64,000 nucleotides of DNA from Trichoplax adhaerens (GCF_000150275.1 NW_002060977.1:52288-116287), one strand, 5' to 3'. Positions 28,901 to 40,209 are shown, counted from the first letter of the stretch. Numbers and translations: made by a program. The notes: generated from the sequence alone by a model not told the origin.

Positions 28901-31900
28901 CTTGATTCGACAGCTCATCTAAATCTATTTGTTTTATCTGCATTTCAAGTTTCACTATGAATTTAGCGTAAGAGATTGGGAGAAAGTTTAGCGCTGTCTG
29001 TAGTTAGTTCAAATTATTTCTCGTTCATAGCAGTAACCATTCTAGTATTTCTTTAACTGTTAATAATTTTCGTCATATTTAGAATACGTTTAGCATTGAC
29101 TCTTTACTACGTAGCTTCAGAGGATTATTCCTAAAAATTTTCAGAAATATCGAATAGCAATCTATTTATGTCTGATCAACCGGTAGAGCGTTGAGTTTTT
29201 TAGTGAAGAATAGGATCAATACTGCTATACGAGTATTCTTTAGTCGTCTGTGTTACAATCGTATGAAATTCTTCTAAGGCATTTTATTATACACTTCTGT
29301 GCTATATTTCAAATACTTTATAAATGATATTTTCTAATGCATTATTAAGTTAATATTGATGCTTCTCTTTTTAAATTTGATGTTGTCATTAGAAAATTAT
29401 CTAATGTAGGAACAATCGTATTTGATGACCATGTGGAAAGCATTCACTCGAAACTGATATCTCTGTAAGTATTATCGTATCATAAGCCGAAAATGTATGA
29501 TGTATACTGCAGTATACATGTATCCTCCACTCTCTCTATCGCCTGATCGGCTCAAATTCTGCTAGATGGAATCTGCAGGAGATTGTAGAAACCGCATTTT
29601 GGTCCCTAGATTATACTATTAGAGAATAAATATACTCGTATACGGCTACCCTTCGTAGATACCATCTAAGCCAATGTAGCTAACTTAAGTTATCCAGGCA
29701 AGTTTTGTACCAAACTTTGCTTCCACTATCCATAATCATGGTAGTTTAACAGTGACGTACAATACAATACCTAAAGTCTGTCGTATTCATACTTTAATGC
29801 AACAGTAAGATAGTAATCATAATGGATATATTCCGATATTAGCATAGTAATTATTAAATGATGTGCATCAGAGAGCAAGATTTAGTTAGACATCTTTGCT
29901 GTAATTTAATTTATTCGTAAGTATTGAATTTATTAAAAAAGGTACTAATTTTTGGAGTAACATCGTTTTTAAATAATAATTGATAATGAATATGCTCCTA
30001 GTACAACATATTGCACGGATGTGGCCAATTTTTTTCTAATCGTGATCACGTATTATCACTCAAAATATTCAGTCTTAGTTAAAATCCAGCTTAAACATAG
30101 AGTCCGATTCAAAAGAGACTGATCGCAGAGTTGCTATTAAAACTATTAAATTCATGTTCCGATCTAATTCACCGTAAGATTGGCAATGGTCATTTCCGTT
30201 TCACATAACAGTATAAGGAAGAATTAATGTTGATGGAATTTACTTATAAAAATATATCAGGTTATAGATAATTAACATGATTCGTAATTTTTTTGAATTA
30301 ATTACGACATTTAGAGATTTAAGCTATAACAAGATAAAGTCAAATGTTGATTCGTGGTCTTTAAGACACCTAAATGAGCTTTACTCGCTGTAAGTAATGA
30401 TCAATGTTACTTTGATATATCACAAGCGCCATATGTTGCTCTAGCAATATCCACCAATTATAGTAGTAATATGTTTCTAGCTGTAATAGGAATATGAAGT
30501 AAAACACAATATTATGTAGAATAGTCGGTCATACTCATATATTAATCGTAAATGAAGGCTGGTAAGATAAAACAGTATTCTTTTACTATTTGTGCTAGTG
30601 GGGTGTACTTAAAAAAGGTTAAAATCTAATTCATTACAGATAAATATTGGCTATCTTGCCTTACGATTTAAATTTAACCTAAACTTTCTTCTTCTTAATC
30701 ACTAAAACTGCAGCTATTGATGTAATGATTTTGCAGATAATTTTGTGAATGGTTAATTTCATTCATCGATTTAATCAAACCCTTTTCAATAATACAAATA
30801 CTAGTGTGTCAATATCTATTTAAGATAAATAATCTAAAAGGGGCGTATTTCGATGAATAATTAACATCTCATCAAGTCGCTGCTGCGCATAAAGGTTTAA
30901 TTTCACGATTTATTTTTATTCTAGTGATATATCTGGAAACAAATTCAAATACTTTCGTCTAATATTTGAAGATCTATTGAGAAAGAAACTGCGAGTAATG
31001 TACGTATTCATCTATGAAAGCTGCTAAGTAAGATTTCAGTAATAAATAGATTTATACATGAAGTTGAGTTATCTGCATGGTAATCTTAGATGGAAAAATA
31101 TATATGTAATCGAAGGTGTAAGCATTGTTCAGTGTAACTAGTCTTCAACAAGAATTTTAATTGATAATGCTTTTCATAATTACGCGTATAATCGAAAGAT
31201 CAGGTATAGGATTTCATCTGATGAGTTACCTAAGTGTGCTATCATGATGATATGATGTTGCTTGTATTATTATTTTAAAACTGTTTTGGTGGCAGAACCA
31301 GCAAAGTGTAGACTTTAGAATTTCCGTACATCTCTTCATTGCAGTGCGTAATATTGACTAGGCCTGCAAATAATGATAAGCAAACAGTGTTTTACTGCAG
31401 CAGCGCTGCAGTTATTCCACCACTGCCTTTTAATTTTGTAATTATTTCATCTATCCAAGCAAATTGGCTAATACTGATGCAACGGTTGACGAAATAGAGA
31501 AATCCATCGAAATACAAGTTCCTAGATGTTATGGTGAGGGTACGCATGTCGAAGGCGTTAGACCTAGCTGTAACTACGATTTGTAAGTCTGATGAGTTAT
31601 TGATTTTTATTCTATCTTGCAAAACCTGTGAAGAGTAACTATTGTAAGCTATATGCAACTTAATTATATCATGATTGTTACAAATACAATGCTTGTAGTG
31701 AGAAATGTGTCTAATCAATAACTGTAATAATGCTGACAAGATTCAAAATTCTATGTAATCATAATTATGTGAACATGGTCTTAAATTAACTTCTGTCTTC
31801 TGCTTGTAAATATAGTAATTTTAGCAGATTGAATTGGACCAAACTGCCTAAAGTATTGAGAATTTATGGGCAACATCTGCAAAATCTGTAAGTATATCTC

Positions 31901-34900
31901 ATAAGCTATACAGGTATTGTACAACCATAATACTGTCTTTTCGTCCGATACAAGATTTTATATTGATTTCATAAATACCTATATTCGTTTCTATAATAGT
32001 CGCAAATTTTCTAATAATATAGTCATTCTTCGAGAAATGAAACTTATGTATACATTATGACTATTTCTCCTTATATTATTGTCAAAACTATAAAAATTGT
32101 ATTCATGAAGAATCGAAAGAATTTTAAAGATGTAATAATTTAATACCTGTAATGGTATACTAATTTTTAACTCTAACTTACGGTTTCAATTATTAGCTAT
32201 TTAAGCTAGCACCGTCTTTTTTAGATTGATTCGCAATTTTTCGATTTAAAAAAGTATAAAGATTCTGCACTTAATAAATATCTTTTCAATATTTTATAAG
32301 AAATCTAACCAGAAACAACCTACGACACTTCGATTTTGGATTTATATTTTCTTGCAGCGACCAGGGATTACATCATCTGTATGCAATAAGATATTATTAA
32401 TTATAATATTATTTGTAGAACATTGATTAAAGAGTAGAAAACGAAATTTACAATTGTCTTAGTGTAAAGGATATTATAGATATCCGGAAGAAATTAGATA
32501 TAATAGATAAATATTTCCGTATGCGTGTACACTAATTTACGCTTATCTATATAGGCACCTGAGAAGCAACAACCTAAATTCATTAACAAATGTCCGCAAA
32601 ATTACACTATTAAGTTTGAAATCGATGTAATTATTACAGAGAAGTTTTATTTATAACCTATAATTAGAATTTGGAGTGCAAGTACTGTACTTAAACTTTG
32701 ATTAATATTGCTTTTTAAATAAATTACATATATTAGAGATTTATCCAACAATAATTTAACAAATATATGTGAGATTCCATGGGCTACTTTTGCTGAAAAC
32801 TTAGAGATGACGTAAGTCGTGATTACCAATTATTCTATTTAGTGCTGTTACCATTATCTCTGGTAGCTTGGTAATATAATAGCAATAGCCGCCATTATAA
32901 GTTCGTTAAGATTTATTAGAAGGAATGTACAGTACATATCCTTGTTCTTATTCTTTTATAGTAATGTTACGATTACCTAATACTTCATTATGAATGGCTA
33001 CTCGAAAAACATAAAATTAAAGATAAATGATCGTATAAGAGAGTAACAAGTTGACATAAGCCGCGCTTTAATATGTACCTTACAGTAGAAAGTTGGAGTA
33101 AACACTGAAGGGTTATTACACTTATATTTATGATTAAGAATAGTCTATTTCTAATGAAATGGAATACCACAGTATTTGTAATCGCAATACTAACCAATTT
33201 ATTACTCCTATTTATTTGATAAAAATACGATATCGAATCGATATCTTGATGATTCTTTTGTATTTAATAAAGGGACTTTAGTTGGAACAATATTAAGATA
33301 TTAACAGCTACCTGTTTTAAAGGTTTAAAGAGGCTTACCAATATGTAAGTACGGTAACATATTTTAAAGTCACTAAGCATCGTGACAATTTACCACAATT
33401 AATGATTAGTATCGTTCTAATGTTAATGATATAACAATATAAGGTACCTTATCATAATAATACATGAACTGTTCTCTAAGTTGTAAACTCTTAATCTCGT
33501 CTTGCCCATCTATTTCCAGATTAATGCAGGGAAATTCATTAGTTGAGATTAAAAAGGAATCATTCTTTTATACACCTCTACTTAAACATATGTAAGTGCC
33601 ATTATGATCTGTAAAAGTGTAAAATTCTGATATTACACGCTAAATGAAACTTTTATAACGCTATGATTAATGCTCCCGTTGGAACTTTTTCCTTCCTTAT
33701 CTTGATTATCTACCGTATAACTATAAATACGTCTTATGGAAAAATAACCGTTTTCGTACTGATAATCAGCTTGTAGTATACTGTCATACCATAGAGACTT
33801 GGTTGATACTAATCAAATTAAATAATTTTTCGTGAGCAAATAATCTCTTTAAACTTAGAGATTGAAAAAACTGATCAATTATTGAATTATATAAACTCAA
33901 TTTTATGTATTTAATCATTAAAGAAGTTATTTGCTATCAGTAACTACTTCACAAAATCTCTCCCACGTTGTACACTCTCCGCATAGCCCCCCCTCCCACC
34001 CAGCCCTATTTACATAAAACCTTTTTGCTCAACAAAATCTTCATATGCTAAAAACGATTAACAAGTAAAGGGAAATTTACTATTAAGTAGTTCCTAATGC
34101 TATATCTTTCACAGATTTACTTATTGACTTTTTATTATAAGTAACGAATCAAGACATTAAAGTATAGATAATTTTGAATCTAATATTAGCATTAAATCTA
34201 ACTAATTACGAAATATACTACTACTTTACAGACGCTCAACACGTTTATACTTGTGTTGTATGGTACCAGCATCTATCCAGACTTGTTATCCATTGCGGAA
34301 ATACGATGGCCTATCGACATGTGATGGATTATTATCTCATGTAACACTGCAAATGTATATTTGGTTAGTTGGTTGTATCGCTTTTATTGGTAACATTGCC
34401 GTCTTTACTTTACATATTAAAAGTATAAAAACAAAGAAGAATCCTGTTCCAATATTTCTAATCGCAAATTTAGCTATTTCTGACTTTATTGTTGCTAACT
34501 ATTTGTTAATTATTGCTATTGGTGATCGATTCTATAGTCATTATAATTTCGCTGTCGAATCTGAGCACTGGCTACGTAGTATACCATGTTTACTTGCTTG
34601 TTTTATATGTTGTGCAGCAAGCCTGATGTCGGTCTTTATGATGCTAATTATTAGTATCGATCGATATGTTTGCATCGTTTATCCTTTCTCTGAACGAAAA
34701 TTAACAGTTAAATCGGCGTTCTTATTAGTTGCATGTTGTTGGCTATTTTCAATTATCTTTGTTGGTATTCCAGTTATGTATAGCGTTGGCGCTGATGGAG
34801 ATAATCGATTACATGGATACAGTAGTATATGTATGGCTAGTAATGTTTCTAATCCATACTTTAAATGGTGGATTACAGCATTTACACTTATTACAATTAT

Positions 34901-35399
34901 CTGTTGGATTATTACATGTATTCTATACGGTAAAATGCTAAGTTCTATTCGTCAATCAAGTCGTAATGTACGCAAAAGTAAAAGTATCAGTAAAGATAAG
35001 CGTATAGCCATACGTCTATTCTTAATATTAGTCACCGATTTAATCAGTTGGATTCCTTATTACATTGTATTTATGCATGTTTTATCTACATCGCATTCGG
35101 TTGATATGATAGCTTTGCAATTTACCATTATATTTGCTTTACCAATCAATTCTGCGGTGAATCCATGCTTGTATACACTATCGAGTCAATCCCTTATCAA
35201 TAAGATTAACAGAATTGGTGGCGTTTTTCAAGGGGCATTGAAATTGATACGAAACAGTATGCAATCCTCTGAAGATCTAAGCGATTTATCGGCCAACAAT
35301 AATAGAATGAAACCCCATACGAAAACAACTCATGTATTCCGCAGATATAACACACGGGCTAGCATTAATATCGGAAGGAATATGTCATCGAAAATATAG
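13688..35399 (+). CDS. Giant LRR-GPCR, relaxin-receptor-like, copy 2
   Basis: The gene has a cysteine LRRNT cap exon ending at 13947, 36 LRR exons between 14496 and 33591, and a 7TM exon at 34232-35399. All junctions share one phase: the exon ends with two bases of a Leu/Met codon and the next exon supplies the third. The predicted mature protein is about 1,300 residues, with far more repeats than vertebrate RXFP (about 10) or LGR4-6 (about 17). By family it is a plasma-membrane receptor with an extracellular LRR ligand trap. I could not find a signal peptide or LDL-A exon; the ATG at 13688 is only the first Met of the cap frame, and upstream exons may be missing. Splitting into two genes, or skipping of some LRR exons, cannot be excluded because every LRR exon can be removed without changing frame. 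Confidence 0.75.
14496..20970 (+). CDS. LRR exon block 1 of receptor copy 2 (14 repeats)
   Basis: Exons: 14496-14564, 14937-15008, 15356-15427, 15567-15638, 15873-15944, 16357-16428, 17015-17086, 17379-17450, 17615-17686, 17881-17952, 18836-18907, 18992-19063, 20178-20249, 20899-20970. Thirteen are 72 bases and one is 69, so each encodes one 23-24 residue repeat of the form xLxxNxIxxIxxxxFxxLxxL. Clear examples are NNINLLPNNIF (17615), NQIQRIHPRAF (17379) and NRISFIDANAF (17015). Introns are about 0.1-1.1 kb. The IxxI / AFxxL pattern is that of typical extracellular LRRs. The long gap 19064-20177 contains a damaged repeat (19115-19186), and the gap 17953-18835 contains a dispersed repeat. Confidence 0.75.
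18303..18560. repeat. Dispersed repeat A, member 1, in an LRR intron
   Basis: This aligns with 27567-27820 in direct orientation. Shared words include TTAGACGCCTTTGCTT, TACGTTA, CTAGATAA and a TTACAGTACAGCAT word slightly further right (near 18636 and 27896). It is non-coding and lies between the LRR exons ending at 17952 and starting at 18836. It is probably an old mobile element or an intron block copied along with exons. Confidence 0.5.
19115..19186 (+). pseudogene. Damaged LRR exon
   Basis: A 72-base stretch before a GTGAG donor encodes the start of a repeat (ENNNFQMENAY) in one frame and its end (LNFPSVWKFL) in another, with a stop between. This fits an LRR exon carrying a one-base indel. 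There is no AG acceptor at its expected left border. It is probably a dead exon inside an intron, unless splicing uses the AG at 19136-19137 to make a shortened repeat. Confidence 0.4.
21828..27041 (+). CDS. LRR exon block 2 of receptor copy 2 (13 repeats)
   Basis: Exons: 21828-21893, 22713-22778, 22981-23052, 23170-23250, 24367-24435, 25497-25562, 25759-25830, 25988-26059, 26236-26307, 26390-26461, 26590-26661, 26804-26875, 26970-27041. Lengths are 66, 69, 72 or 81 bases, always a multiple of three in the same phase. Repeats include NPLSQLPPDTFNGL (26236), NEISQIEGNAFENL (25988) and NKLREVHLLPF (26970). From 25759 to 27041 the introns shrink to roughly 90-180 bases, so eight repeats lie within 1.3 kb. 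The exon at 21828 needs a weak GTTCGT donor to keep phase. No stop interrupts any of these frames. Confidence 0.75.
27567..27820. repeat. Dispersed repeat A, member 2, in the longest LRR intron
   Basis: This is the partner of 18303-18560, in the same orientation, inside the 2.35 kb intron 27042-29392. Similarity appears to run on weakly to about 28050. No reading frame or terminal inverted repeats could be seen. Confidence 0.5.
29393..33591 (+). CDS. LRR exon block 3 of receptor copy 2 (9 repeats)
   Basis: Exons: 29393-29464, 30315-30389, 30925-30999, 31825-31887 (or from 31828), 32301-32378, 32555-32626, 32737-32811, 33273-33344, 33520-33591. The last five align one to one with the five LRR exons seen in copy 1, with identical lengths (78, 72, 75, 72, 72). 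This fixes the duplication register. Repeats at 32737 (NNLTNICEIPWATF) and 33273 (NNIKILTATCFKGL) are typical. The exon at 31825 is short and its acceptor is ambiguous. The preceding gap (27042-29392) is the longest intron and is filled by dispersed repeats. Confidence 0.75.
29500..29519. repeat. Perfect 20-bp palindrome
   Basis: The sequence is ATGTATACTG followed by its exact reverse complement with no loop (centre CTGCAG). It lies 35 bases past the donor of the LRR exon 29393-29464. Confidence 0.7.
31392..31739 (-). other. Antisense open frame of 115 codons inside an LRR intron
   Basis: This is the longest open frame on the minus strand in the receptor region. It begins with ATG and ends with TAG, lying between the LRR exons ending at 30999 and starting at 31825. 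The protein has no recognisable motif, signal peptide or repeat. At this base composition such a frame is longer than usual, but nothing else (splice sites, homologue) supports it. It may be chance. Confidence 0.15.
34232..35399 (+). CDS. 7TM exon of receptor copy 2, rhodopsin-like, RXFP/LGR class
   Basis: A single exon codes for the hinge, all seven helices and the tail. Numbering from the TTG at 34251: the hinge has CCMVPAS and CYPL (as in relaxin receptors), TM1 is about 33-56, and TM2 carries D78 in ISDF. Cys113 and Cys194 form the usual TM3-ECL2 pair, DRY is at 137-139, TM6 carries SWIPYY near 266, and TM7 ends ALPINSAVNPCLY at 296-308. This TM7 resembles the relaxin-receptor ending LPVNSALNPILYTL. 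The tail of about 70 residues is rich in Ser, Arg and Lys. The frame opens at the acceptor after 34231 in the LRR phase, so the TTG is not a start. The stop is TAG at 35397. Confidence 0.88.
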
Positions 35400-37675
35400 A
35401 ATAGCTTATTCTACTTAATTCTTTCGTTTACGTATTGCCTTATTGCTTGATCTTTATGAAACTAAGAACATAGTTAAGGCTACGTTCAGGCTATAACATT
35501 GCCTGTTACGATTTTTCTTTGAACTTATTTCTATGATCATTTTAAATTACACGATAAGCGTAATGCACTTTGTCGATACAAAATTCTAAAGGAAATTATG
35601 TACTGATTTCATGGAATCTAATGTAGTTTGAGTTTAAATTTAAAATATTCATATATGAAATGTAACTTTGTTCCGCAATTACATCAACGTCCATAGACTT
35701 TGCAATTTCGGCGATATCCAGTTCTTTAGCATAACATCTTGCGTAATAATCTTCAATAAGGTAGTTTAAATTCGGAGTATTTGTATATGGAATCTAACTT
35801 TGTTCTTTCGTTGTATAATCTATTATAATCCGACAAGACATGATTACTCCTAATGCAACGTGCCCATGAAATTGATAGACTTTGTAATTTCGTTGATATC
35901 AAGTTCTTTAACATAACATTTTACGTAATAATCATCAATAAGATATTTTAAGTTCAGAGTGTTCGTGTATGGAATGTAACTTTGCTCTTTAGTTGTACGA
36001 TCTATTACAATCAGACAAGATATGCTTCCATCTAAAAGTGTAATTGTTAGACTTTGTAATTTCGTTGATATTTCATTCTTTAATTAAGTTCAGTATAACA
36101 TATTGCATGATAATTAATCATTAATAAAATACTGTAGGTTTCTTCCATCTTAAATACATATTTTACAAAGGTATGCACTGGTGAGTACATCTTGTGATAC
36201 TCGTAAGTTACAACATACCAATGGTTATAATGAAGTCTAAATTTGTTCCTAGTGTTGACGTCAATACTCGCATATACAGTCTGTTTAGGGATATTTTTAA
36301 TGGCTAGTTTTACTTTCATTCAAGATTATGGTTTACATGCCTCAGTGCTCTATAAGGATTAGATTCTAATACTATATAAATAAAAGATTGAAAAAAAATT
36401 TCAAGTTTACATACCAGGCTCTAACAGTAATTAGAGTTGATTAACTAACTATTGGCGAGTATGCAATCAGTTTTAATAAAAGTTTCAAGGTTTGTATAGA
36501 ATATCATTTCTACCAGTGGAAATTGAACAGTCCATCAGAGTATTAGAGTACAATGTACGTTAAAAAACAGTAGGAACTTAGCTTATGTCACATTTATAAG
36601 TCAAAACTCGAAAATTTTATACGGTATTAAGGCAGATCTTACGGTGGTTAAAGAACCACTTGTCAACTGCCGAGTGATCCATTTCTACGAAGATCCACCG
36701 TCTCGTTCCGGAAATCAAAGCTATACTACATTACCATCAAATGATCTCTGTAACGTGGACAACTGAAACTACTACCGTTAGTCCCACAATAACTTACGAA
36801 CACAACACTTGTAGAGTAGACTAGTCCAAAGTTTTATTACAATTATGGAAACAAGCGCAGCAACATACAGTATTCTCGTTTCCAAATCACGTACAACATC
36901 CAGTTTTGACGTATATTCATTGAAAATTTCACAAGAATAGACCCAAGTTCGCTGGTTGTCCTATCCAATAAGGGTCCCACCCGAAATTTAGATCGACGAT
37001 TTTGGAGAGAAGTACAGTATTACAATTTAATTCACTCATAATCATTGGATTCGGTTAGCAAGGCTAAAGGTTACGAGGACGGAAAGTTTCAGATCGTTTG
37101 AATTGGGGGTGTTGTAAATATTGAGTATATTGAGGGCGGCTGCAGATTAAAAATTTGACCCATTTTATACCTTAATTAACTTCGCTATTGTAGCTGATGG
37201 TAGCTCGCAATAATGTACAGTGTCTACTACTCTCAAGATACCTTATTCGATCGAGAACTGTGGAAGATATCCAGCTATGATCAAACGACAGTAAGAACAA
37301 CACACGTTAGCCTACGATTGCGCTGTGATCCTTGTTAATAAAGCAACATTACGGTAAACAGGTAAACAAATTCGTTTAGCAATACTTGATACGTGCGTTG
37401 AACGCTGATTTCTATTTACAGCCATTAAACCAAGTTAAAACCATGCCATCCTACTGCACTCTATACGTACGCGCAATATGGTATCGCGAATCAGACATTA
37501 CTGTATCACTGTTCGAGGCCTCAGCTACATCTACTGAAACTATGTTGTCATGATTACAGTAATAAAGTAAGGTAAAATTGCTTTGCAAATTAGTCAATCA
37601 AAGACTATATTATTAACGTGCAGCTGCATGGTAGTACACAATGAAAGATTGAGACTATTTGCCTTTACCTGTATA
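35400..37675. other. Spacer between receptor copy 2 and the MSH6 promoter region
   Basis: Positions 35400-35540 match the 3' flank of copy 1. Positions 35640-36320 hold the minus-strand protein-like repeats. From 36330 to 37675 I see no gene, RNA or obvious repeat. This is where the base character changes from the receptor array to the housekeeping cluster. Confidence 0.6.
35640..36320 (-). repeat. Decayed protein-like tandem repeat, 3-4 units, 3' of copy 2
   Basis: The plus-strand word TAGACTTTGTAATTTCGTTG recurs about every 175-185 bases. Read on the minus strand, a unit gives VIDRTTKEQSYIPYTNT and then YLIDDYYVKCYVKELDI followed by EITKS. The next unit has the same residues with scattered replacements and a stop. 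Third bases differ more than first and second ones by eye, which suggests the repeat was once translated. The rightmost unit includes a 79-codon open frame (36319-36080) starting MKVKLAIKN. I do not recognise the family. The array is probably exon remnants of a lost minus-strand gene or repeat protein. Confidence 0.5.
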
Positions 37676-38094
37676 CTGTACAGTAAAATAATGGCCATTG
37701 AGCTAAGAGAAATGCCTTTGCCTATACAGTACTGTATTCCAAAACTGTGAACTGAACTTGACTGTGGGTTGGATTCGAACAATTAAACGGTCACCTACGG
37801 ACAAGCAGTTCGGACGGACTTTCACCAGTTGAAATTGACAGTACAGTGCACACAGTACAGTACTGTACTGTACAGTACTACAGACGAGCATTTCGGACGG
37901 ACTTCCACCAGTTGCAATGGACAGTACAGTGAGTGTACAGTGTACAGTGTACAGTACAGTAACGTACCGTACAGTACTGTACTGTAAACATAATACTGTA
38001 CTCTACAGTCCATACAGTACAGTACAGTACTGTACAGTACAGTACCGTACAGTACCTCGACTTCTACAGTACTGTACTGTACTGTACTGTACAT
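37676..38094. repeat. GTAC-pentamer repeat cluster A, upstream of MSH6
   Basis: Runs of ACAGT and its complement ACTGT are joined so that GTAC recurs every 5 bases, for example in 37840-37880 and 37918-38094. Switches between the two orientations create many nested palindromes. The cluster ends 120 bases before the MSH6 start codon. An 83-base direct duplication (37801-37848 and 37884-37931) lies inside it. Open frames rich in TVQYCTV/STVLYC on both strands here are translations of the repeat, not genes. Confidence 0.85.
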
Positions 38095-38145
38095 GTCCGA
38101 CAAATCTATTTCGCGGCGTCCGGCACTTTTAAAAGGCAGCGATCT

Positions 38146-38153
38146 GGCGGGAA
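38146..38153 (+). promoter_or_regulatory. E2F-like site upstream of MSH6
   Basis: GGCGGGAAAA starting at 38146 matches the E2F/DP core (GCGGGAAA) and lies about 60 bases before the first MSH6 ATG, in a locally GC-rich patch. In other animals MSH6 is induced at the G1/S transition through E2F sites, so the position makes sense. A functional site is inference. Confidence 0.45.
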
Positions 38154-38213
38154 AAGTAGAGTGTTTTGCAAAACACACCACATGCCTATTGCAGCTTTGT
38201 CGATATTGCGTTG

Positions 38214-40209
38214 ATGAAAGCTCAAGGTAAAAGTAAAATGGTCAATACTCTCTTGTCTTATTTTACACGTATATCGCCTAAATCAGAGACACCCAAATCT
38301 CAAACACCTGCTAATAAAAGAAATGAAGCCACTGGCAAGGATGGAATGAGAACTGGAGCGAATAATAATCCTATCAGTAGTGCTGGTCATGACAAGCAAG
38401 GAAGCCAAGGTGACGATTTGCACCTATTTCAAGTGGTGTGGTCCAGACTAGAAGGTTATCCATGGTGGCCTAGCTTAATTTGCAATGATCCTGATACGAT
38501 GCAATTTTGTAAAAAGAAGAAAAATGACGACAGCTTTTGGTACCATGTTCAATTTTTCGATAATCCTCCAAGTCGAGCCTGGCTTTCTGCCAAGTAAAAT
38601 AATGCTCTATTTTGTGTCAATAACTGTAGTAGACTTTTTCCATTGGAGGATGGTCTTGCACCATCGCAACGGTGGCATAACACATTGCATGAACAATCTA
38701 ATGAATTAGTAAAGCCAAATGTACATCATTCAATATCGTCTTTAGGTAGTTCCAAGAATTGTCCGTGACATAGTTCAAGTCTTTGATGACTAGCAGTTCA
38801 TTGCATTAGATTGATCTCCAATTGTTACAATTACTACGTTAAATTTAGAATCTTGTTTGGCACGGTTGATAGGACGTCTAGCTCACCCGATTTTTCGTTA
38901 GTTGTTGCCCAACGATGAAAGAATGGCTCTCTTCAGCTTAGCCAAATCGAGCGTACTACACGTTACTTGATAGTTATTATCTTGCAAAGAATAAATCGAT
39001 GCTAAGTAAACTTGCTATTAAATTGATTTGAGCTGTTCTACTCTACACTGATTTCCTTTGCACTAGTTGCACCTATACCGTAATTTGCAGAGTCTAGACA
39101 AGCGTTACACTTTCTTGCTATGTCGGTAGAGCAATCGACATGGGTTACGTGATCAATAATGAACTTCCAACTTTTACATAGGGACATTCAAAACTTTAGT
39201 GTCAATGATAAGCATGATTTCGATACTGGCCGAAGCAGATTTACTTCTCGTGATCCAAACGTGATAAAAGCCGTAAAGAGCGCGAATGAGGTTATGAAAA
39301 CCCCGGCAGATCAAAGAGAAAAGTATTTAGCTACTTGGTCAGAAGACTTTGCCGACAGTGATAGCGATGCTGAGTGTTTAATGGCCATGGACATCGATGA
39401 GCCTCAAACAGCTCATCGCGACAATAACAACGATGCTGATAGTGATAATGATGAGGATGATATTAATGCTACAGTAAGTTTTAGAAGATTGTGTACATAT
39501 TAAGACTTTTATCACTATTTTAAGAATGCAGGACTTAATGATTCAATTTTTCATCGTAGATTCGGAGTAAAAGGAACGCAGATAAGACGGCCGGAAAGAG
39601 ATCAGCTCGTAAAAGGCTGCGGATGTTGGACGATTCCGATTCTGGTAAGTTAGCATCGGCTTAATGTAGTATTGTGTCAATGAGTCATCATACCGATTGA
39701 ATTGGTTTGCTCGATAAATGCCACTAACAGCTAAAAATGCTTTCGGTATAAGATGCTTACGTTCCCAGTCAAGAAGAAGATAGCTCTAGCAGTAGCAGTG
39801 GTGATGAAGAAGTCGATGATATATCTACGCCAGATGAAGATGAGGTGCGTTGTATTATCACTCGCGATGCACCCTAAACGTAATTGTTGCACACTTTCGT
39901 CAGTGATAAGTATTGTAGTGGCAATGCAAGCAATTATTGCTATTTCTACGGTTGTACTGATCAACCTTATATTTTTAGGAAGAAGATGTTAATATACCTT
40001 TGAAAAAAAGAAACACTAAACTATCTCAATCACAATCAAAGCAATCTAAATCACCTGCAAATCGATCGAAAGTAATAGATGCAGAAAACTTCGAATACCA
40101 AGGATCAAGTAATAAGTCTGCATCAAGTACGAACACTGCTACAACAGCTAATCGAAACAATAGTAGTCCGAAGAGTTCTAGCCCTCCCGCAAATCGCAAC
40201 GTTAATGCT
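38214..40209 (+). CDS. MSH6: MSH6 exons 1-5: PIP-like motif, PWWP domain and disordered linker
   Basis: Exon 1 is 38214-38593 and exon 2 is 39182-39473, joined as AA|G so that WLSA-K continues into DIQNF. Exons 3-5 are 39560-39644, 39774-39844 and 39979-40209. Exon 4 must start at 39774, not at the nearer CAG, to keep the acidic frame ([13 protein letters not shown]). This unstructured part holds Lys/Arg clusters likely to act as nuclear localisation signals ([17 protein letters not shown]). In human MSH6 the PWWP binds H3K36me3; the aromatic residues of that pocket look conserved. Confidence 0.9.

Noticed and set aside
31431-31580. Plus-strand open stretch before GTAAGT at about 31582 as an additional cap or LRR exon
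   Set aside because: It ends in a phase compatible with LRR exons but shows no LRR or LRRNT pattern and has no good acceptor.
37750-37800. tRNA T-loop-like word GGATTCGAAC (minus strand GTTCGAATCC)
   Set aside because: No matching T-stem, anticodon arm or acceptor stem around it.
37822-38181. 119- and 71-codon frames upstream of MSH6
   Set aside because: Same low-complexity GTAC repeat translation, present on both strands.
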